Shown: positions 9,269 to 17,987 of the stretch, one piece after another
Layout: each line of letters opens with the position of its first letter
How positions within the stretch are numbered: position 1 is the stretch's first letter
Source: Arthrobacter sp. H16F315
GTDB lineage: Bacteria; Actinomycetota; Actinomycetes; Actinomycetales; Micrococcaceae
DNA length: 64,000 nucleotides
Assembly (NCBI RefSeq): GCF_024124825.1
Contig: NZ_JAMXSS010000002.1
Coordinates: 1,364,001-1,428,000, forward strand
Reading direction: 5' to 3'
Made by a program: the position numbers and the translations under genes
The notes under the pieces: model-generated
The model's input: the letters and a program-made list of their open reading frames with translations, nothing else
Told to the model about the DNA's origin: nothing
Database searches by the model: none

Positions 9269-10180
9269 CTAGGAGTGGCGTGGCTGATCGTGCCGGGCCA
9301 GGTGGGCGGCGATTACTCGCTGGAATCCCTCGGGTTGTTCCAGATGGGTGCAGTGGCTTGCCCCGGGGAAGACGTGGCTGTCGACCTTCGGAATATTGGT
9401 GATGAATGGGGCCCAAGTGGCAGGGGTTGCTTCGTCGAATTCACCGGCGACAATCAGCGTTGGGGCCCTCACAAGGTGCAACCGGTCGATGACGCTCCAG
9501 TCGCGGAGCGTTCCGATGACGTGGAGCTCATTGGGGCCGTTCATGGTGTGGTAGACCGTCGGTTCGGCTTCCATTTGGGCCACGCTTTGCTCAAAATCGG
9601 CGGGAAGCGGCGAGATGCGGCAGACGTGGCGCTCGTAGAAGGCCATGGTCGCCGCCGAATATTCCGGGGAAGTCAACGTGCCCGCCTTCTCGTGGAGAGT
9701 CAGCGCATCCCGGACCTCGCGGGGCAGGTCCTTCCTGAGCTCCGCGGCGGCCTCCGCCCATAGCTCCATCGAAGCCGGCGAATTGCAGATGGAAAGACTT
9801 GCCAGGCCCGAGGGCTGCCGCACCGCGATTTCGGCACCCAGCATGCCGCCCCAGGACTGCCCCAACAGGTGGAAGCTGCCGATGCGGAAGTACTCCAGGA
9901 GGTTGTGGAACTCGTCAACAAAGAGTTCCGGTACCCAAAAACCCTCGTGCGCATCTGGTAGGTGCGAGCTGTTTCCGCAGCCGAGCTGGTCGTAGAGGAT
10001 GACTGTGCGCCCGGTGGCCGTCAACGCCTTGAGGTTCTTGAGGTAGTTGTGCGCCATGCCCGGTCCGCCGTGAAGCACGATGAGCGGAAGCGCGCCGGGT
10101 ACGGGAAGATCAGGGGCGAAGACGGCTGTCCAGGTCTCCCATTGGCCGAAGGGAACCCGGTGGGTTGTGAGGCTTGTCAC
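9269..10180 (-). CDS. Proline iminopeptidase-like alpha/beta hydrolase / amino acid amidase
   Basis: Cytoplasmic alpha/beta hydrolase (303 aa) of the prolyl iminopeptidase (S33) family, which includes L-amino acid amidases. The oxyanion motif HGGPGMAHNYLKNL lies near residue 37, the nucleophile elbow GQSWGGMLG near 107, the catalytic Asp in GEFDEATP and the His in GASHCTHLEQPE. No signal peptide is present. It is the first gene of a leftward transcript with the permease and acetamidase, and is divergent from a GntR regulator. Context favours amidase over peptidase activity, though both reactions occur in this family. Confidence 0.88.
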   Translation of the reverse strand: MTSLTTHRVPFGQWETWTAVFAPDLPVPGALPLIVLHGGPGMAHNYLKNLKALTATGRTVILYDQLGCGNSSHLPDAHEGFWVPELFVDEFHNLLEYFRIGSFHLLGQSWGGMLGAEIAVRQPSGLASLSICNSPASMELWAEAAAELRKDLPREVRDALTLHEKAGTLTSPEYSAATMAFYERHVCRISPLPADFEQSVAQMEAEPTVYHTMNGPNELHVIGTLRDWSVIDRLHLVRAPTLIVAGEFDEATPATWAPFITNIPKVDSHVFPGASHCTHLEQPEGFQRVIAAHLARHDQPRHS

Positions 10181-10225
10181 GTGCGATCCTTTGGTCGGGC
10201 GTGAGCATCATCCTTGCGCATAAAT

Positions 10226-10242
10226 GGTCTAATTCCAAGACC
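10226..10242. promoter_or_regulatory. Candidate GntR operator between amidase and regulator
   Basis: GGTCT-N7-AGACC is the only clear inverted repeat in the 89-bp divergent intergenic region. FadR/FCD-type GntR proteins bind short palindromes of the general form TGGTC...GACCA, which this resembles. It lies 27 bp before the regulator ATG and so could control both directions. Confidence 0.6.
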
Positions 10243-10269
10243 TTTTAGAAATATGTATAGGTTTGTCCC

Positions 10270-11040
10270 ATGGCCAAGAGCAAAGATGACGGTCCCGAAA
10301 GGACGCTGGACACACCTCTGGCCGCGTCGTCCCGGGCGGATGAAATTACCGACCGGCTCATCACGGCGATCGCCGTCGGGGAGTATCTGCCGGGCGCGCG
10401 CCTGCCGTCAGAACGCGACCTCGCGGAGTCGCTCCACGTTGGAAGAATGACGGTCCGGACCGCAATCGGACGACTCGTTGACCAGGGCCTGCTCGCCACC
10501 CAACGCGGCCGCGCAGGGGGATCCTTTGTTCGGGAACAGTGGACTGATGCGTCGAACGCGTCAGTACAAAGGACACTCACGTCTCGCTGGGAATCGCTGC
10601 GTGACACGTGCGAAGCCATGGTCCAGCTCCACGGAGCGATCGCCCGGGCCGCGGCTGAAAACAGAAATGCGGCTGATGCGGCGGTCCTGCGCGAACGACT
10701 TGACGCTTACCGTGCCGCCGAGTCGGGCCGCGCCTCGCAAAAGGCGGACGCTCGGCTCCATCTGGCTATAGCGGAGGCCGCCCACAACCTGACGCTAACC
10801 CGCATCCTCCTGGAACTTGAGGCCCAGATCGGGCTCGGCGCACCAGCCCACCTTTGGGGTTTCCCCGAGGGAATGCAGGAAATGGAGCTCCGGGCGCTAG
10901 CCGATCATGAGCGGCTGGTGGAGGCCATCTGCGGGCAGCGCCCGGCAGAGGCAGCGACCATCGGCGTGATGCACGCGCGGATCGATATTGAACTGCTGGA
11001 GGCGGCGCTGACGAGGGCCGGAGCTGAGGCGGGAAGCTGA
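10270..11040 (+). CDS. GntR-family regulator with FCD domain
   Basis: Transcription factor (256 aa). An N-terminal winged HTH at about residues 22-90 includes GARLPSERDLAESLHVGRMT and VRTAIGRLVDQGLL. The C-terminal FCD ligand domain (about 105-245) has the metal/ligand signature DARLHLAIAEAAHN and a later DHERLVEAI with conserved His. Such proteins usually repress a neighbouring catabolic operon and are released by a carboxylate ligand. It is divergent from the amide cluster with a palindrome between them, so that cluster is the probable target. A strong terminator follows. Confidence 0.9.
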   Translation: MAKSKDDGPERTLDTPLAASSRADEITDRLITAIAVGEYLPGARLPSERDLAESLHVGRMTVRTAIGRLVDQGLLATQRGRAGGSFVREQWTDASNASVQRTLTSRWESLRDTCEAMVQLHGAIARAAAENRNAADAAVLRERLDAYRAAESGRASQKADARLHLAIAEAAHNLTLTRILLELEAQIGLGAPAHLWGFPEGMQEMELRALADHERLVEAICGQRPAEAATIGVMHARIDIELLEAALTRAGAEAGS

Positions 11041-11045
11041 GCATC

Positions 11046-11080
11046 GGGTTGCCGTCCGCAACTGGAGCGGACGGCAACCC
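11046..11080. terminator. Intrinsic terminator between convergent genes
   Basis: A perfect 14-bp stem, GGGTTGCCGTCCGC at 11046-11059 paired with 11067-11080, has a 7-nt loop. There is no strong T-run on either side, but its position between the GntR gene and the leftward 11091 gene supports a shared terminator. Confidence 0.75.
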
Positions 11081-11090
11081 TGCGCCAGGA

Positions 11091-11300
11091 CTAGTGAATG
11101 ATTTCCCGGGTCATGCCGTAAGGGACCAGGTCGGACAGCTCCGCCGTGTAGTGGCCGGGCTTGTGCCGGGTGATCAGGATGCCCTGGGTCCCGGTGGCCA
11201 TCGCGATCTGCTGGAGTCCGAGGACGGCGGCGTTAAGGCGCTCGTCCAGGATGTGGCGGTTCTCGACCTGGATCTCAATGGAGTCGGTGGTGGTGATCAT
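11091..11300 (-). CDS. Small conserved-looking hypothetical protein
   Basis: A 69-residue acidic/neutral cytoplasmic protein of unknown function. There is no signal peptide, membrane segment or cysteine. The C-terminal half contains GILITRHKPGHYTAELSDLVPYG, which resembles a short beta-strand-rich module. It lies alone between a terminator and the cyclase gene (108 bp away), convergent with the GntR gene. Confidence 0.6.
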   Translation of the reverse strand: MITTTDSIEIQVENRHILDERLNAAVLGLQQIAMATGTQGILITRHKPGHYTAELSDLVPYGMTREIIH

Positions 11301-11408
11301 TGCACTGTCTTTCGTGTGTACTTCTCGTTGGCCCCAATGATTGAAAGGACAGTAACGTCATACTTGTGGGCGCGTCAAATCCGCGCGCGCCGGTGTTGGT
11401 ACCCGTGA

Positions 11409-12557
11409 TCACGCGGGGAACAGTGAAAGGTGCTCGTGGACACAGTGGATGCTGCCGTCCTCTGAGCGGTGGAAAACGATGGTTTCCCGTTCGTCGCTGG
11501 CAAAGCGTCCTCCCGTGTGATCGGTCTGGACGGTCGTGGCCACGCGATGCGAAAACACTGCGGTGGCTCCCAGCAGCTGAATGTTCTGCTCGGTGCTGCG
11601 GCACTCCAAGACCCGCCAGCCGGATTCGAGCCACCTGTGCCAGAGGTCCCGGTAGGCGGACCGGGAGGAAGGACTTTCCGCTTCCGGGTGGAAGATGAAG
11701 GTCGCGTCGGCGCTGAAGGCGGCGAAGTAGGCGTCGGTGTCGCAGGCTGCAAACGCTGCGACAAGGCGATCCGCTGCGTCCTGGACCTCCGTGCGGCTGA
11801 GGTCCCGGCCGCCGGGCAGCTGCGGCGCCGGTGGCGCGGCAGCCAGCGGCCGTGCCACGGCGCGGATCGGGGCGCCGTCCGCGCCGGGAATGCTGAGCGG
11901 AAAGAGGAAGACCTCGACGGCGGCGCCGGCCTCGAGGGTGCTCTGGACCTGTTCGAGCCCGGTGAGGTTTTCCACAATGATGCAGCCGTTCCCGGCCAGG
12001 ATGTTGTGGGCCGGAAACCCGTGGTCGGCTGCCCCAGTATCGTGGCCGGCGTTCGGGGTGCGATCCACGCTCAGGGCATCGAGGCCCACTGCCCGATAGC
12101 CGCGGTCGATGATCAGCTGCGCCGCGGCGGCGTCCAGCCAGGGGTGCTCCAGGTAGTCTGCAGTTCCCCAGGCCCCGGCGAACCCGGTCCGCAGCAGCAG
12201 GATCCGTTGCGGACCGCCGTCGTCGGGTTCGCCGTCGCCCGGTTCGTCGTTGTTCGCCGGGGCGATCCCCGCGAGGTGCGCCGCGGTAATGGGTGCGCCG
12301 CGATCCACACCGCGGAGATCCACCAGTTCAGCGGCGCCGCTGAAGAGGCCCAGCGGCAGCTCGTCCAGGGCTTCCCACTCGTCACTGACGTGCCGGGGTG
12401 CATCTGCGTGGGTTCCGGAGTGGGTTCCGATGGCGAGCGAGAGGACATTTGCGCCGTCTGCGTCAACGGTCAGCGCACTTTCAATCCGGACGTCAGGGTC
12501 GCCCGGGTAGACGGGCATCCCGGTGCGCAGGGGCACGCTAAGATCCATCCAGGTCAT
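11409..12557 (-). CDS. Cyclase-family hydrolase fused to SnoaL/NTF2-like domain
   Basis: Two-domain protein (382 aa). Residues 1 to about 235 form a cyclase-family (KynB/formamidase-like, metal-dependent) hydrolase with the motif HSGTHADAPRH and conserved NGPD-like sites replaced by GLDALSVD and HNILAGNGCIIVENL. Residues about 255-380 look like a SnoaL-type/DUF4440 NTF2 fold (VAAFAACDTDAYFAAFSADATF, then YRDLWHRWLESGWRVLEC). The fusion is unusual, as these enzymes are normally about 220-260 residues. It overlaps the upstream NCS1 permease gene by 4 bp, so the imported compound, or something made from it, is the likely substrate. The exact reaction is unknown. Confidence 0.85.
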   Translation of the reverse strand: MTWMDLSVPLRTGMPVYPGDPDVRIESALTVDADGANVLSLAIGTHSGTHADAPRHVSDEWEALDELPLGLFSGAAELVDLRGVDRGAPITAAHLAGIAPANNDEPGDGEPDDGGPQRILLLRTGFAGAWGTADYLEHPWLDAAAAQLIIDRGYRAVGLDALSVDRTPNAGHDTGAADHGFPAHNILAGNGCIIVENLTGLEQVQSTLEAGAAVEVFLFPLSIPGADGAPIRAVARPLAAAPPAPQLPGGRDLSRTEVQDAADRLVAAFAACDTDAYFAAFSADATFIFHPEAESPSSRSAYRDLWHRWLESGWRVLECRSTEQNIQLLGATAVFSHRVATTVQTDHTGGRFASDERETIVFHRSEDGSIHCVHEHLSLFPA

Positions 12558-14227
12558 GACCCGGCCACCAGTTCCGGCTCACGGCCACTGCGCTGGTGCG
12601 GCACGGTTGCATCGATGCCGCCAGCGCCGCCGGTACCGTCGGCACCGTCGTCGAAAGCGGCCGGAACGATGTTCCCGTCTGCGTCCAGCACCGGTCGGAC
12701 CGCGGTGTCCTTCGAGGGGATCCAGCGGGGCCCGGCGGCCGGGAACACCTCGCGCGGTTCCGGGAAGATCCACAGCATGCCGAGGTAGAGGACGGCGGCG
12801 AGCGCCAGCGATGCCGGCAGGCTGATGTCAACGCCGCCCGCCAGGTTGCCCAGCGGCCCCTGGAACTGGCCGGGCATGTTGACCATGCTCAGGCCGACCG
12901 CGGCGCTGACAAGCCAGGCACCCATGCCGCGTGGGTTCCACCCGTGGTTGAACCAATACCGGCCGCCGGTCTGGCGGCGGTTGAAGACCTGGAGGGCGTC
13001 TGCGTCGTACCAGCCGCGGCGGGTGATGAAGCCGATGATCATAACGACCATCCAGGGAGCGGTGCACGTAACGATCAGGGTGGCGAAGGTCGAGATGCTC
13101 TGGACCAGGTTGAAGGCGAAGCGGCCGACGAAGATGAAGACGATGGCCAGGACGCCGATGAACAGGGTGGCCTGCACACGGTTGAAGCGCGGGAAGACGC
13201 TGCTGAAGTCCAGGCCGGTTCCGTAGAGCGAGGTCGCGCCGGTGGACATGCCGCCGATGAGGGCGATGGCGCAGAGCGGCACAAAGTACCAGGCCGGGGA
13301 GACTGCCAGCAGCCCGCCGACGTAATTCGGAGCGGCCGGGTCCATGAACTCCGGTGCCTTGGCGGCGATGATGGAGGCCGTCGCGAGCCCGAAGACAAAC
13401 GGCACCAGGGTGGCCAGCTGCGCGAGGAGCGCGGCCCCCATCACCCGGCGTTTGGGTGTGTCGGTGGGGATGTAACGTGCCCAGTCTCCCAGGAAGGCGC
13501 CGAAGGAGATCGGGTTGGACATCACGATCAGTGCTGCGCCGATAAAGGCGGGGATGAAGCCCGCGATGCCGACGCCGTCGAACCCGGTTCCGAAGGCGCC
13601 CTCGAAGTTCAGGTTGAGGTCGCCGGCGAAGGCGATGAAACCAACGACGAAGAGCAGCGTGGCCGCGGTGACGGCAATTTTGTTGACGAGCAACATGAAC
13701 TTAAACCCATAGACGCAGACGGCGAGCACCAGCACACCGAAGACCCCGTACGCGACGGCGAAGGAACCCATCTCCTGCGGGAGGCCAACCAGTCGGTTCA
13801 AGCCGCCCACCAGGGCATCGCCGGAACTCCAGACGGAGATCGAAAAGAATGCCATGGCTGTCAGGAGTGAGAGGAATGATCCAACCACCCGGCCGTGAAC
13901 CCCCAGATGGGCGGAGGATGACACAGCGTTGTTGGTTCCGTTGGTAGGCCCGAAGACAGCCATCGGCGCCAGCAGGAGGGCACCGATCACCAGCCCCGTG
14001 ACTGTTGCGGCGAGGCCCTGCCAGAAGGAAAGTCCAAACAGAATGGGGAACGCACCCAGGAACGCTGTCGCGAAGGTGTTGGCACCGCCGAACGACACCC
14101 TGAACAGGTCAAGGGGGCTTGCGTTGCGGTCCTTCTCCGGAATCCGCTCAATGCCGTAGGTTTCCACTTCGGTGACTTTGCCCCGGGTTTGTCTCCTGCG
14201 GGCGGCGGTGTGCTGTGCCTCGGACAT
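12554..14227 (-). CDS. NCS1-family nucleobase/cation symporter
   Basis: Purine-cytosine-permease-type transporter (557 aa from the chosen start) with about 12 membrane segments. Family features are the N-terminal VETYGIERIPEKDR region, then FGGANTFATAFLGAFP, FGPTNGTNNAVSSSAHLGVHGR and the SNPISFGAFLGDWARYIP segment. The ATG at 14227 is preferred because GGAG lies 6 nt upstream; in-frame ATGs at 14239 and farther lack this. The cytoplasmic C-terminal tail is long. Translational coupling to the cyclase fusion gene indicates a two-gene uptake and degradation unit. Likely substrates are nucleobases, hydantoins or related ring compounds. Confidence 0.88.
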   Translation of the reverse strand: MSEAQHTAARRRQTRGKVTEVETYGIERIPEKDRNASPLDLFRVSFGGANTFATAFLGAFPILFGLSFWQGLAATVTGLVIGALLLAPMAVFGPTNGTNNAVSSSAHLGVHGRVVGSFLSLLTAMAFFSISVWSSGDALVGGLNRLVGLPQEMGSFAVAYGVFGVLVLAVCVYGFKFMLLVNKIAVTAATLLFVVGFIAFAGDLNLNFEGAFGTGFDGVGIAGFIPAFIGAALIVMSNPISFGAFLGDWARYIPTDTPKRRVMGAALLAQLATLVPFVFGLATASIIAAKAPEFMDPAAPNYVGGLLAVSPAWYFVPLCAIALIGGMSTGATSLYGTGLDFSSVFPRFNRVQATLFIGVLAIVFIFVGRFAFNLVQSISTFATLIVTCTAPWMVVMIIGFITRRGWYDADALQVFNRRQTGGRYWFNHGWNPRGMGAWLVSAAVGLSMVNMPGQFQGPLGNLAGGVDISLPASLALAAVLYLGMLWIFPEPREVFPAAGPRWIPSKDTAVRPVLDADGNIVPAAFDDGADGTGGAGGIDATVPHQRSGREPELVAGS

Positions 14228-14260
14228 GGTGTTCTCCATCCAGCGTAAAGTCCTGCGTGA

Positions 14261-14318
14261 GTTGCTCAATAAGCATCACAAGTTGCTGATTAAGCTACAA
14301 GTGATGATTAAACTACAG
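14261..14318. promoter_or_regulatory. Three direct repeats upstream of the NCS1 permease
   Basis: An AT-rich patch in an otherwise GC-rich context holds GTTGCTCAATAAGC (14261-14274), GTTGCTGATTAAGC (14282-14295) and a diverged third copy GTGATGATTAAACTAC (14301-14316). The first two are 21 bp apart, i.e. two helical turns. The second and third also share TAAxCTACA at their ends. This suggests cooperative binding of a regulator on one DNA face. Confidence 0.5.
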
Positions 14319-14389
14319 TGTGAAGCGGCTCACAGCAAGGACCGGCCGGCATCTGTCGAGAACCTGCGGGGGCGCAGGCGGCCGTGCAG

Positions 14390-15487
14390 CTACGCCAGCA
14401 CCGTGAATCCGGCCGACGGAAAGCGGACTCCGTTCACCTGCAGCTGCAGTAAGTGGTCCCCGGAATGGTGGACCCTGGTGGTCATCTGGCGGAAGGCGTG
14501 ACGCTTTGAGAAGGTCCGGGACTCGCCTGGCCCGAGGATGGCAGTTCCGAGCTTAAAGACTTTCCCGGCGAGGGATCCGTTGGCCTTGGCGTAGTGCACC
14601 ACGTAATCGACGGCGAGCCGGGCTTCCACCGTCCCGGTGTTGGCGAGCTCGAAGGAAAAGCCGAGTTCGCCGGGAAGTTCGACGACGGTGCGGTCCAGGC
14701 GCAGCGGTGTCACCGCGAGCGAGGCAGGCGCAAACCCCAACAGCTCGAGCGTCCCGGGATGGGCCTTCTTCACGAGGGTTCGCAGGCCGTGGCGGACCAC
14801 CCTGGAGGTGTTCGCGTCGGGTGCGGCCATCCATCGGCGGGCGGTGGCAACTACCTCCTCGGGCGCGTGCCGGGCCAGGTCGTTCAGGTGGTTGGCTACC
14901 GAGCGACGGACGTCCTCGACCGGGTCCCGGTAGAGGGATTCGAGGATTGGCAGGGTGGCGGCGGGGTGCGCGATGATCGCCGGAACGCGCACTGCCCAGG
15001 GCAGGTAGGCCCGGGTGCCTTCGGTGGCGAGGCGTCGGACGTGCCAATCCGGGTGCGAGGTCCAGGTCTGAATGACGGGCAGTGCCCGCTCCAGGTCGGC
15101 AGCAAGGAGCCGCCGGATCGCGAATTCGCTGCTGAGCCGCGGAGTCAGCTCGGCAAGCAGGGCCAGGCAGTCCGCGAAATCGCCCGGGCCCGTCCTGGCC
15201 AGGGCGAGGGTGGCCGCTGTCTCGCCCACGGGCCAGATCATCCAGCCGGTGAAGTCCGGCTCCGCGAGTGCCCGGCGGAAGATGGCCGCCGTTGCCTGGT
15301 AGCCGCCGGGCAGGTCGGTGAGCAGTGCGCGGCTGAGGTGATCGGTGCGTTCGCGCAGGCTCAGTTCGTCGAGGTGCCCGGCTGCTTCGGCCAGGCGGGG
15401 GAGGCGGATGGCCGGTCCGGCCGCGGCGAGGATGCGCTCCAGCGAGCCGACCACGCTGTTGTTGATTAGTTCATTCATGGCGCCCAT
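14390..15487 (-). CDS. DNA alkylation repair (AlkD-like) HEAT-repeat protein
   Basis: A 365-residue cytoplasmic protein. Residues about 60-260 consist of HEAT-like helical repeats (FAIRRLLAADLERALPVIQ, then TSHPDWHVRRLATEGTR, DPVEDVRRSVANHLNDLARH, SRVVRHGLRTLVKK), matching AlkC/AlkD-type glycosylases that remove N3/N7-alkylpurines. Residues about 270-365 form a beta-rich extension (LGFSFELANTGTVEARLAVDYVVHY) resembling an Ig-like fold, seen in the AlkC group. Two start codons (15487 and 15478) are possible. It is the only gene of its unit and is divergent from the PAP2 gene. Confidence 0.8.
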   Translation of the reverse strand: MGAMNELINNSVVGSLERILAAAGPAIRLPRLAEAAGHLDELSLRERTDHLSRALLTDLPGGYQATAAIFRRALAEPDFTGWMIWPVGETAATLALARTGPGDFADCLALLAELTPRLSSEFAIRRLLAADLERALPVIQTWTSHPDWHVRRLATEGTRAYLPWAVRVPAIIAHPAATLPILESLYRDPVEDVRRSVANHLNDLARHAPEEVVATARRWMAAPDANTSRVVRHGLRTLVKKAHPGTLELLGFAPASLAVTPLRLDRTVVELPGELGFSFELANTGTVEARLAVDYVVHYAKANGSLAGKVFKLGTAILGPGESRTFSKRHAFRQMTTRVHHSGDHLLQLQVNGVRFPSAGFTVLA

Positions 15488-15608
15488 CGCTTTAGGCTAC
15501 CGGCGACCGGGCCGGCGGGTCCGCAGCGCAGTTAAACGGCGGAGAACCCGGAGTCGGGATATTCTGCACGGACGGAATGTCCACGAACGGTGCAGGGCGG
15601 ATGCAGGA

Positions 15609-16391
15609 ATGTCAAAGGAAATCACGGGAAAGTCGCCCGGACGGTGGCGGGTCTTCCACGACAAATTTGTGGTCGAAGAACGCTACCTGAGCGTGCAGGA
15701 CCGACGAAGCCTGTATCGGACCGCCGTCGGCCTCGTACTGTGTGGCGCCGTGCTGTTCGCCGCAATCCTTGCCGGTGTCCTCCAGCATGGCGGCCTCACG
15801 GCAGGCGACGAACCTGTCCGGTCCGGGCTTGTGGCCCTCCGCTCCGAACCACTCACAACGATCATGATCATCCTCGCTGTCGTCTTCGGCCCCGTTGCCC
15901 TGCCGGTCATCGTCCTGGTGGTGACGGTGGCCTGGGGGCTGTTCGCCAAGCACGCCTGGCGCCCGATGCTCCTTGCCGGCGCCATGCTCACCGGCGTGAT
16001 CCTTGCCCAGATCATCGGGCGCATTGTCGAACGACAGCGCCCGCCCGTAGACCTGATGCTCTTCGGCGCCGATTTCACGTTTTCCTTCCCGTCCGGGCAC
16101 GTTCTCGGAGCCTGTGACTTCCTCCTTGTCAGCACCTTTTTGATCTTCTCCCGCCGACCCGGCCGTGCAGGCGCCGTATGGGGCTTTATCCTGGCCGGCG
16201 TCGGGATCTTTTTTGCCGCGATCAGCAGGCTCTATCTGGGCTATCACTGGTTGACTGACGCGCTGGCCTCGCTCTCCATCTCGTTGGTGGTCCTCGGCGG
16301 GGTGATCGCCGTGGACACCTGGCGCACTGCCCGCGTTCACGGGGAACCCGTCACCGGAACGCTTTCCAAAACCGACACCAGCCAGGGTTGA
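15609..16391 (+). CDS. PAP2-family membrane phosphatase
   Basis: Integral membrane acid phosphatase (260 aa) of the phosphatidic acid phosphatase type 2 family, likely acting on lipid phosphates such as undecaprenyl pyrophosphate or phosphatidic acid. Five or six hydrophobic segments follow a basic N-terminus. The tripartite active site is complete: RIVERQRPPVD (variant of KX6RP), FPSGHVLG and SRLYLGYHWLTD. The ATG at 15609 follows GCAGGA; the frame is open farther upstream but that part has no recognisable content and overlaps the neighbouring promoter. Confidence 0.87.
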   Translation: MSKEITGKSPGRWRVFHDKFVVEERYLSVQDRRSLYRTAVGLVLCGAVLFAAILAGVLQHGGLTAGDEPVRSGLVALRSEPLTTIMIILAVVFGPVALPVIVLVVTVAWGLFAKHAWRPMLLAGAMLTGVILAQIIGRIVERQRPPVDLMLFGADFTFSFPSGHVLGACDFLLVSTFLIFSRRPGRAGAVWGFILAGVGIFFAAISRLYLGYHWLTDALASLSISLVVLGGVIAVDTWRTARVHGEPVTGTLSKTDTSQG

Positions 16392-16502
16392 CTCCGGACC
16401 GCCGCCGTGTCGTCCGTGGCGCTGAGCCGCAGGCCGTGGCGCGGCGATTCGGAGCGGCGTAAAATCAGTCAACTGCCTGAAACGACAAAGAGGAACCGGC
16501 CG

Positions 16503-17987
16503 ATGAATGCTTCCGCCAAGGGCTTGGCCGCCCTGCTGCCGCCGCGCTTCACCCTCGGAGTGGCGACCGCGGCTTTCCAGATCGAAGGCGCCCTGGATGA
16601 GGACGGTCGCGGCCCCTCGGGCTGGGACGTGTTCGCCGCCAAGCCCGGATCGATCGTGGAGGACCACAGCCCCGCGATAGCCTGCGACCATTACCACCGG
16701 ATGCCGGAAGACGTGGCGCTGATGAAGGAGCTCGGGATCGATTCATATCGGTTCTCCTTGTCCTGGTCACGCGTCCAGCCCGGCGGAAGTGGCCCGGTCA
16801 ACCCGGCAGGCCTCGCCTTCTACGACCGGTTGATTGACCTGCTGCTGGCCAACGGGATCGCACCGATGGCCACGCTGTATCACTGGGATACGCCGCTTGA
16901 GCTGGATGACGCCGGCGGCTGGATGAACCGCGACACGGCCTACCGGCTGGGAGACTTTGCCGCGATCGCGGCGGCCGCCTACGGGGACCGGGTGTCCCGT
17001 TGGGTAACCGTCAATGAGCCGGCCACCGTCAGTACCAACGGCTACATGCTCGGGCTGCACGCTCCCGGGGAAGCCCTGATGCTAAAGGCGCTGCCCAGCG
17101 TCCACCACCAGTTGTTGGGCCATGGCTTGGCGCTCCAGGCACTCCGGGCAGCCAAGGTGCCGGGCGAGATCGGGATCACGAACGTCTATTCGCCGATGGT
17201 GCCTGCATCGATCAACCCGCTGGACAAGATCGGCGCCGGGCTGATGGACATGGCCCAGAACCGGCTCTACGCGGACCCCGTGCTGCTGGGCAAGTACCCC
17301 GACGCCGTCCGGACCGCCGCATTCTTCTCCTCCTTCGACCCGTCCAGCGAAGACATGGCGTTGATCTCGCAGCCGCTGGACTTTTACGGGCTCAACTACT
17401 ACATGCCCACCAGGGTGGCAGCCGGGCCGGGCGATGGCGCCGTGCCCAAGGGAATGGCGGAGGCGATGGGGGATGACCTGGGCGGCTCGGCGTCCGGCTC
17501 CCCGTTCCACATCACATCGTTCCCGGACACCGAGACCACCGCCTATGGGTGGCCCATCAAACCGGAATACATGGGAGTCGCGCTCGCGGAAATGGCCAGG
17601 CGATACCCCGACCTTCCGCCGGTCTACATCACCGAGGGCGGGGCAAGCTTTGAAGACCTCGAAATCCGGGACCCGGAGGGACGGCTCATCATCCCGGACG
17701 AACGCCGCGTGCGCTACCTGGCGGACCACATTGCAGCTGCCATTGAGGCGACGTCTCCCGGCGGTGCGGCGGAGTCGATCGACCTGCGTGGGTACTACGT
17801 GTGGTCGCTGATGGACAACTTCGAATGGTCCGGCGGGTTTAAGCAGCAGTTCGGGCTGCTGCACGTGGACAGCGGGACCCAGACGCGCACAAAGAAGGCA
17901 TCGTACTACTGGCTCCAGGAAGTGCTCTCGGCCCGGAACAGGGCCGCCAGCCCGGCGGTTCCCGGCGCGGAGGCCGTGCCGGCTTAG
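16503..17987 (+). CDS. Beta-glucosidase, glycoside hydrolase family 1
   Basis: Cytoplasmic beta-glycosidase (494 aa) hydrolysing beta-linked disaccharides or aryl glycosides. GH1 signatures run in order: FTLGVATAAFQIEGA (FxxGxATxxxQxEG), GIDSYRFSLSWSRVQPGG, WDTPLELDDAGGW, the acid/base Glu in VTVNEPATVS (about residue 171), LNYYMPTRV, the nucleophile Glu in YITEGGASF (about residue 378; the usual motif is ITENG) and WSLMDNFEWSGGF. The ATG at 16503 has AGAGGAA upstream. Its stop overlaps the convergent App1-like gene by 4 bp. Confidence 0.92.
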   Translation: MNASAKGLAALLPPRFTLGVATAAFQIEGALDEDGRGPSGWDVFAAKPGSIVEDHSPAIACDHYHRMPEDVALMKELGIDSYRFSLSWSRVQPGGSGPVNPAGLAFYDRLIDLLLANGIAPMATLYHWDTPLELDDAGGWMNRDTAYRLGDFAAIAAAAYGDRVSRWVTVNEPATVSTNGYMLGLHAPGEALMLKALPSVHHQLLGHGLALQALRAAKVPGEIGITNVYSPMVPASINPLDKIGAGLMDMAQNRLYADPVLLGKYPDAVRTAAFFSSFDPSSEDMALISQPLDFYGLNYYMPTRVAAGPGDGAVPKGMAEAMGDDLGGSASGSPFHITSFPDTETTAYGWPIKPEYMGVALAEMARRYPDLPPVYITEGGASFEDLEIRDPEGRLIIPDERRVRYLADHIAAAIEATSPGGAAESIDLRGYYVWSLMDNFEWSGGFKQQFGLLHVDSGTQTRTKKASYYWLQEVLSARNRAASPAVPGAEAVPA

